The notes beneath the pieces are model-generated. The model made no database searches. It had not been told where the DNA came from and saw nothing but the letters and a program-made list of their open reading frames with translations. Below are positions 60,477-64,000 of a stretch of 64,000 nucleotides of DNA, piece after piece. This DNA is from Mycobacterium sp. AZCC_0083. GTDB taxonomy: Bacteria > Actinomycetota > Actinomycetes > Mycobacteriales > Mycobacteriaceae. Where the stretch lies: the NCBI RefSeq assembly GCF_014202335.1, contig NZ_JACHGP010000007.1:372001-436000 (forward strand). Direction: 5' to 3'. A program made the translations under genes and the position numbers. Within the stretch, counting starts at the first letter, position 1, and each line of letters starts with the position of its first letter.

Positions 60477-60504
60477 AGTCCGAATGTCAGGACAAACTAT
60501 TGAC
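60477..60504 (+). promoter_or_regulatory. IolR-like box upstream of iolC
   Basis: 28-base element agreeing in 24 or more positions with that upstream of the ABC importer. Its core TGTCAGGACA (60485-60494) is an exact TGTC/GACA palindrome and matches the IolR consensus KGWCHTRACA with one mismatch. TTGACA at 60500-60505 follows and may be the -35 hexamer. It sits 64-91 bases before the iolC TTG in the gap between GntR and iolC. Confidence 0.72.
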
Positions 60505-60567
60505 AGAGCCGAGTGACGGAGGGCACAGTCGTTTACGACGCAAGACCACGACTGCTGGGGAGCAGAA

Positions 60568-61539
60568 TTGACCACCACGAACGCATTCGACGCCCTCGTC
60601 ATCGGACGCAGCGGCGTCGACGTCTATCCATTGCAGACCGGCGTCGGCCTCGAACACGTGACGTCGTTCGGGAAGTTCCTCGGCGGCAGCGCGGCCAACG
60701 TCGCGGTGGCCGCGGCCCGGCTAGGCAACCGCAGCGCGCTGATCTCTGGTGTCGGCGACGACCCGTTCGGCCGCTTCGTCCGCGCCGAACTGGCCAACCT
60801 CGGCGTCGACAACACCTACGTCAGCACCCATGACGAGTACCCCACCCCCGTGACGTTCTGCGAGATCTTCCCGCCGGATCACTTCCCGCTGTACTTCTAC
60901 CGCAAGCCCTCGGCACCGGATCTGCAGATCCGGCAGGACGAGATCGACGCCGAGGCGGTGCGCACCGCCCGGCTGTATTGGTCGACGGTCACGGGGTTGT
61001 CCGAGGAGCCGAGCCGCAGTGCACATTTCGCTGCATGGGAAGCCCGGTCCCGCTCTCCCCTGACCGTGCTCGATCTGGACTACCGGCCGATGTTCTGGGC
61101 CACCCCTGCCGATGCCTCCGAGCAGGTGCAGCGGGCGCTGCAGCACGTCACCGTTGCCGTCGGCAACCGCGAGGAGTGCGAGATCGCCGTCGGTGAGACG
61201 AATCCTCACAAGGCCGCCGACGCGCTTCTCGATCTCGGCGTCGAACTGGCGATCGTCAAGCAGGGGCCGCGCGGCGTGCTCGGCAAGACCAGGCACAGCT
61301 CGGTGACCGTCCCACCCAACGAGGTCGACGTGGTCAACGGTCTTGGTGCCGGAGACGCCTTCGGCGGCAGCCTGATCCACGGCCTGCTCCGCAACTGGCC
61401 GCTGGAGAAGACCTTGCGCTACGCCAACGCCGCCGGTGCCATCGTGGCGTCCCGGCTCGAATGCTCGACGGCGATGCCGAGCGCCGACGAGGTGGCCGCG
61501 CTGGCCGAGCTGACCGCAACGGAGGCCGTGAATGTCTAG
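60568..61539 (+). CDS. iolC: 5-dehydro-2-deoxygluconokinase
   Basis: 323 residues from a TTG at 60568, with GGGGAGC 5 bases upstream. PfkB fold: GRSGVDVYPLQTGVGLEHVTSFGKFLGGSAANVAVAAARLG and the catalytic Asp263 in NGLGAGDAFGGS. The start phrase (IGRSGVDVYP) and order with aldolase, iolB and iolD identify IolC, which phosphorylates 5-dehydro-2-deoxy-D-gluconate after IolB. The frame overlaps the aldolase start by 8 bases. Confidence 0.92.
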   Translation: MTTTNAFDALVIGRSGVDVYPLQTGVGLEHVTSFGKFLGGSAANVAVAAARLGNRSALISGVGDDPFGRFVRAELANLGVDNTYVSTHDEYPTPVTFCEIFPPDHFPLYFYRKPSAPDLQIRQDEIDAEAVRTARLYWSTVTGLSEEPSRSAHFAAWEARSRSPLTVLDLDYRPMFWATPADASEQVQRALQHVTVAVGNREECEIAVGETNPHKAADALLDLGVELAIVKQGPRGVLGKTRHSSVTVPPNEVDVVNGLGAGDAFGGSLIHGLLRNWPLEKTLRYANAAGAIVASRLECSTAMPSADEVAALAELTATEAVNV

Positions 61540-62464
61540 CCCGGATCTTTCTCCCGTCGCTCCGCTCGCCCCGGATCGTTCTCCCGTCGCTCCGGTATGC
61601 GCCGACTACGCCGCGGTCACCGACCTGCGGGCCACCGATCCAGGCGCGGTCGCCCGCGCATGGAACGACCGGACCACCCGTCCCACCATCCGCGGCGACG
61701 GCAGGTTGATGATCGTCGCGGCCGACCATCCCGCCCGCGGTGCACTGGCCGTCGGATCACGACCGACCGCGATGAACAGCCGCACCGACCTGTTGGACCG
61801 GTTGCGCGCCGCGCTCGCCGATCCAGGCGTCGACGGCGTGCTCGCCACTTCCGAAATCCTCGACGACCTGCTGCTGCTCGGCGCACTCGAGGACAAGGTG
61901 GTGTTCTCGTCGTTCAACCGTGGCGGGCTGGCCGGATCGGCTTTCGAGCTCGACGACCGGATGACCGGCGCCACCGCGGCGTCCACCGCCGCGGCGAACA
62001 TGAACGGCGGGAAGATGCTGTGCCGCATCGATCTCGCCGATCCCGGCACGGTCGCCACCATGACCGCGTGCGCGCAGGCGGTCGACGAGCTGGCGGCACA
62101 CGGGCTGATCGCGATGGTGGAACCGTTCCTGTCCACCCGCGTCGACGGCAAGGTGCGCAACGACCTCAGCGCAGACGGGGTGATCAAGTCCGTGCACATC
62201 AGCCAGGGACTCGGCTCGACGTCGGCGTACACGTGGATGAAGCTCCCGGTGGTCGCCGAGATGGACCGGGTGATGGAGTCCACCACGCTGCCGACCCTGC
62301 TGCTCGGCGGCGACCCCGCCGATCCCGACGAGGCATTCGCCAGCTGGGAGAAGGCACTCGCCCTTCCGTCCGTGCGCGGGCTGATCGTCGGTCGCACCCT
62401 GCTCTACCCGGCCGACGACGACGTGAGTGCTGCGGTGGCCACCGCAGCCTCGATGGTGAGGTGA
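61532..62464 (+). CDS. Cgl0159-like (beta/alpha)8 aldolase of the inositol pathway
   Basis: 310 residues from an ATG at 61532, with GGAGG 6 bases upstream inside iolC. The class I aldolase-like barrel (RLMIVAADHPARGALAVGSRPTAMNSRTDLLDRL, ISQGLGSTSAYTWMKLPVVAEM with the likely Schiff-base lysine) belongs to the family that replaces or accompanies IolJ in actinobacterial iol operons. It is expected to cleave 6-phospho-5-dehydro-2-deoxygluconate to dihydroxyacetone phosphate and malonate semialdehyde. Its first 25 residues contain a 10-residue duplication and look disordered. GTGA overlap with iolB. Confidence 0.82.
   Translation: MSSPDLSPVAPLAPDRSPVAPVCADYAAVTDLRATDPGAVARAWNDRTTRPTIRGDGRLMIVAADHPARGALAVGSRPTAMNSRTDLLDRLRAALADPGVDGVLATSEILDDLLLLGALEDKVVFSSFNRGGLAGSAFELDDRMTGATAASTAAANMNGGKMLCRIDLADPGTVATMTACAQAVDELAAHGLIAMVEPFLSTRVDGKVRNDLSADGVIKSVHISQGLGSTSAYTWMKLPVVAEMDRVMESTTLPTLLLGGDPADPDEAFASWEKALALPSVRGLIVGRTLLYPADDDVSAAVATAASMVR
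61541..61594 (+). repeat. 30-base tandem duplication at the start of the aldolase gene
   Basis: Units at 61541-61564 and 61571-61594 share 23 of 24 bases in phase, a period of 30 bases. They code for the repeated SPDLSPVAPL/APDRSPVAPV near the N-terminus, so the aldolase may have gained 10 residues by slippage. Confidence 0.75.
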
Positions 62465-63336
62465 CCGTGCACAGCAAGCTGTACATCCCCGCCCGTAGCG
62501 CCGAGCTCCCATTCACCGTCGACGTCACACCCGAGTCGGCCGGTTGGACCGAATCCTCCTTGCAGGTGGTCGAACTCGACGACAGTCAGACCCTCGAATC
62601 GAACACCGGCGACACCGAGGTGATGATCCTTCCACTGGTCGACGGAGGCACCGTCGAGTGCGACGGAGTCACCTACGAACTGTCACCACGCGCATCGGTC
62701 TTCGACGGACCCGGCGACATGGTCTACCTCGGCATCGGGCAGGAGTACCGGCTCAGCGGTGAAGGCCGATTCGCGATCTGCGGCGCCCGCGCCAAACGGT
62801 CGTTCCCCAACCGCCGCGTAGCCGCCGCCGACGTGCCCGTCGAGCTGCGGGGCGCAGGCAACTGCAGCCGTCAGGTGCACAACTTCGGCACCGCAGGCGT
62901 CTTCGAGGCCGATTCGCTGATCGCTTGCGAGGTGATCACCCCCGGCGGGAACTGGTCGAGCTATCCGGCGCACAAGCACGACGAGGACACGCCGACCCAG
63001 TCGCAACTCGAGGAGATCTACTACTTCGAGATCGCGCCCGGCCCCGACGGTTCGCGCGGATTCGGTTACCACAGGGTGTACGGCACACCCGACCGTCCCA
63101 TCGAGGTGCTCGAGGAGGTGCGCACCGGCGACGTCGTGTTGGTGCCGCACGGTTACCACGGTCCTTCGGTCGCGGCGCCGGGCTACCACATGTACTACCT
63201 CAACGTGATGGCCGGACCGGGCGCCGAGCGCGTGTGGATGATCGTCGACGATCCCGAACACGCCTGGCTGCGCGGCACCTGGGACGACCAGGCCGTGGAC
63301 CCCCGGCTGCCCCTGCACGACCCAAGAGGAGTGTGA
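62461..63336 (+). CDS. iolB: 5-deoxy-glucuronate isomerase
   Basis: 291 residues from a GTG overlapping the aldolase stop (GTGA). The bicupin IolB sequence is clear: TPESAGWTESSLQVVEL, the metal site PAHKHDEDTPTQSQLEEIYYFEI (His, His, Glu) and VRTGDVVLVPHGYHGPSVAAPGYHMYYLNVMAG. IolB converts 5-deoxy-D-glucuronate to 5-dehydro-2-deoxy-D-gluconate, the IolC substrate. Between IolD and IolC in the pathway and next to both genes. Confidence 0.95.
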   Translation: MTVHSKLYIPARSAELPFTVDVTPESAGWTESSLQVVELDDSQTLESNTGDTEVMILPLVDGGTVECDGVTYELSPRASVFDGPGDMVYLGIGQEYRLSGEGRFAICGARAKRSFPNRRVAAADVPVELRGAGNCSRQVHNFGTAGVFEADSLIACEVITPGGNWSSYPAHKHDEDTPTQSQLEEIYYFEIAPGPDGSRGFGYHRVYGTPDRPIEVLEEVRTGDVVLVPHGYHGPSVAAPGYHMYYLNVMAGPGAERVWMIVDDPEHAWLRGTWDDQAVDPRLPLHDPRGV

Positions 63337-63337
63337 C

Positions 63338-64000
63338 GTGGTCTCCAAGGCTTCCGCGTTCAAGTCCCCGCACGACGAACCGACCGTGCGGCTCACCGTC
63401 GCCCAGGCCACGGTGCGATTCCTGGCCAACCAGTTCGTCGAGCGCGACGGCGAGCGCAGCAAGTTCTTCGCGGGCTGCTTCGGCATCTTCGGGCACGGCA
63501 ACGTGGCAGGCATGGGTCAGGCGCTGTTGCAGGACGAGATCAAGGCGGCCAAGGCAGGCACCGAGCCAGGGCTGCGATATGTGTTGGGCCGCAACGAGCA
63601 AGCAATGGTGCACACCGCCGCCGCGTATGCCAGACAGAAGGACAGGCTGCAGGCGTGGGCGGTCACTGCGAGCATCGGGCCTGGCTCGACCAACATGCTC
63701 ACCGGCGCGGCCCTGGCCACCATCAACCGGCTGCCCGTGCTGCTGCTGCCGTCGGACACGTTCGCAACCCGGGTCAGTTCACCAGTGTTGCAGGATCTCG
63801 AGCAGCCCCACGACAACGAGATGACCGTCAACGACGCGTTCAAGCCGTTGTCTCGCTTCTTCGACCGGGTGTGGCGGCCGGAACAGTTGCCTGCGGCCTT
63901 GATCGGCGCGATGCGAGTGCTGACCGACCCCGTCGAGACGGGCACGGCGACCGTGTCTCTGCCCCAGGACGTACAGGCCGAGGCATTCGACTGGCCGGAA
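63338..64000 (+). CDS. iolD: 3D-(3,5/4)-trihydroxycyclohexane-1,2-dione hydrolase, N-terminal part
   Basis: Partial: 221 codons from a GTG at 63338 to the window end without a stop. The start codon is supported by AAGAGGAG 7 bases upstream and 1 base after the iolB stop. The N-terminal thiamine diphosphate domain reads VRFLANQFVERDGERSKFFAGCFGIFGHGNVAGMGQALLQ and LRYVLGRNEQAMVHTAAAYARQ, with the catalytic Glu in RNEQ, and then SIGPGSTNMLTGAALATINRLPVLLLPSDTFATR. IolD opens the ring of the dione made by IolE, giving 5-deoxy-glucuronate for IolB. About 430 more residues would lie to the right. Confidence 0.95.
   Translation, partial: MVSKASAFKSPHDEPTVRLTVAQATVRFLANQFVERDGERSKFFAGCFGIFGHGNVAGMGQALLQDEIKAAKAGTEPGLRYVLGRNEQAMVHTAAAYARQKDRLQAWAVTASIGPGSTNMLTGAALATINRLPVLLLPSDTFATRVSSPVLQDLEQPHDNEMTVNDAFKPLSRFFDRVWRPEQLPAALIGAMRVLTDPVETGTATVSLPQDVQAEAFDWPE

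Noticed and set aside
61597..62460. Open frame extending iolB 288 codons upstream
   Set aside because: It overlaps the aldolase gene in another frame and is Arg-rich. The GTG at 62461 overlaps the aldolase stop and starts the cupin.
1..64000. CRISPR arrays, tRNA/rRNA genes, insertion sequences, phage genes
   Set aside because: No regularly spaced repeats, cloverleaf sequences, transposases or phage proteins were found on reading the window; very small or diverged RNAs could be missed by eye.

Overview
The window is high-GC DNA from a mycobacterium, most likely a fast-growing environmental species (Mycolicibacterium type). The backbone follows the gene order I recall for M. tuberculosis Rv2425c to Rv2455c: vWA protein, MoxR ATPase, proA, rbsK, nadE, proB, obg, rpmA, rplU, rne, ndk, DUF4233, folC, valS, enoyl-reductase-like protein, rpfE, mobA, korB, korA. 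Genes are dense, GTG starts are common, and 4-base ATGA or GTGA overlaps are the usual operon junction.

Accessory blocks interrupt this backbone. (1) At 3.47-9.05 kb a GntR regulator faces a coupled operon of a PrpD-like dehydratase, a PrpB-like lyase, a two-subunit aconitase/LeuCD-like hydratase and a PEBP protein, with a perfect inverted repeat at the divergent promoter. This is a methylcitrate-like dehydrate, rehydrate and cleave route with no synthase, so its substrate is unknown. (2) At 11.3-17.9 kb, between nadE and proB, lie a class III aminotransferase, a frameshifted APC permease, a LysR regulator, a SIRT4-like sirtuin, a cytochrome P450 and a TetR regulator. (3) At 31.5-37.7 kb lie an S9 peptidase, a decayed MFS exporter, an HxlR regulator, a thioesterase, an FAD monooxygenase and a VOC protein.

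The core part (18-30 kb and 40-43 kb) carries proline synthesis, ribosome genes and the GTPase Obg, RNase E with a very acidic tail, nucleotide and folate genes, valyl-tRNA synthetase, and the CoA-dependent 2-oxoglutarate:ferredoxin oxidoreductase. Two Rpf muralytic enzymes sit at 37.6-38.7 kb, each with a CRP-like palindrome upstream. About 1 kb upstream of rpfE holds no convincing gene.

From 43.7 kb to the right edge is a large inositol and related polyol catabolic region: a PfkB kinase, a LacI regulator, a five-gene coupled operon (PhyH dioxygenase, two Gfo/Idh/MocA dehydrogenases, an IolE-like dehydratase and a Hyi-like isomerase), an ABC sugar importer, an IolT-type permease, a TIM-barrel epimerase with its own LacI regulator, and GntR followed by iolC, an aldolase, iolB and iolD (iolD cut by the window end). 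A 28-base element that contains a near match to the IolR operator lies upstream of both the ABC importer and iolC, which suggests they share one regulon. A broken second copy of the isomerase gene lies between the ABC and IolT genes.

Other notable items are two copies of a palindromic repeat (29.5 and 46.2 kb), a long structured rne leader, and several sharp operator palindromes. I saw no tRNA or rRNA genes, CRISPR arrays, insertion sequences or phage genes.
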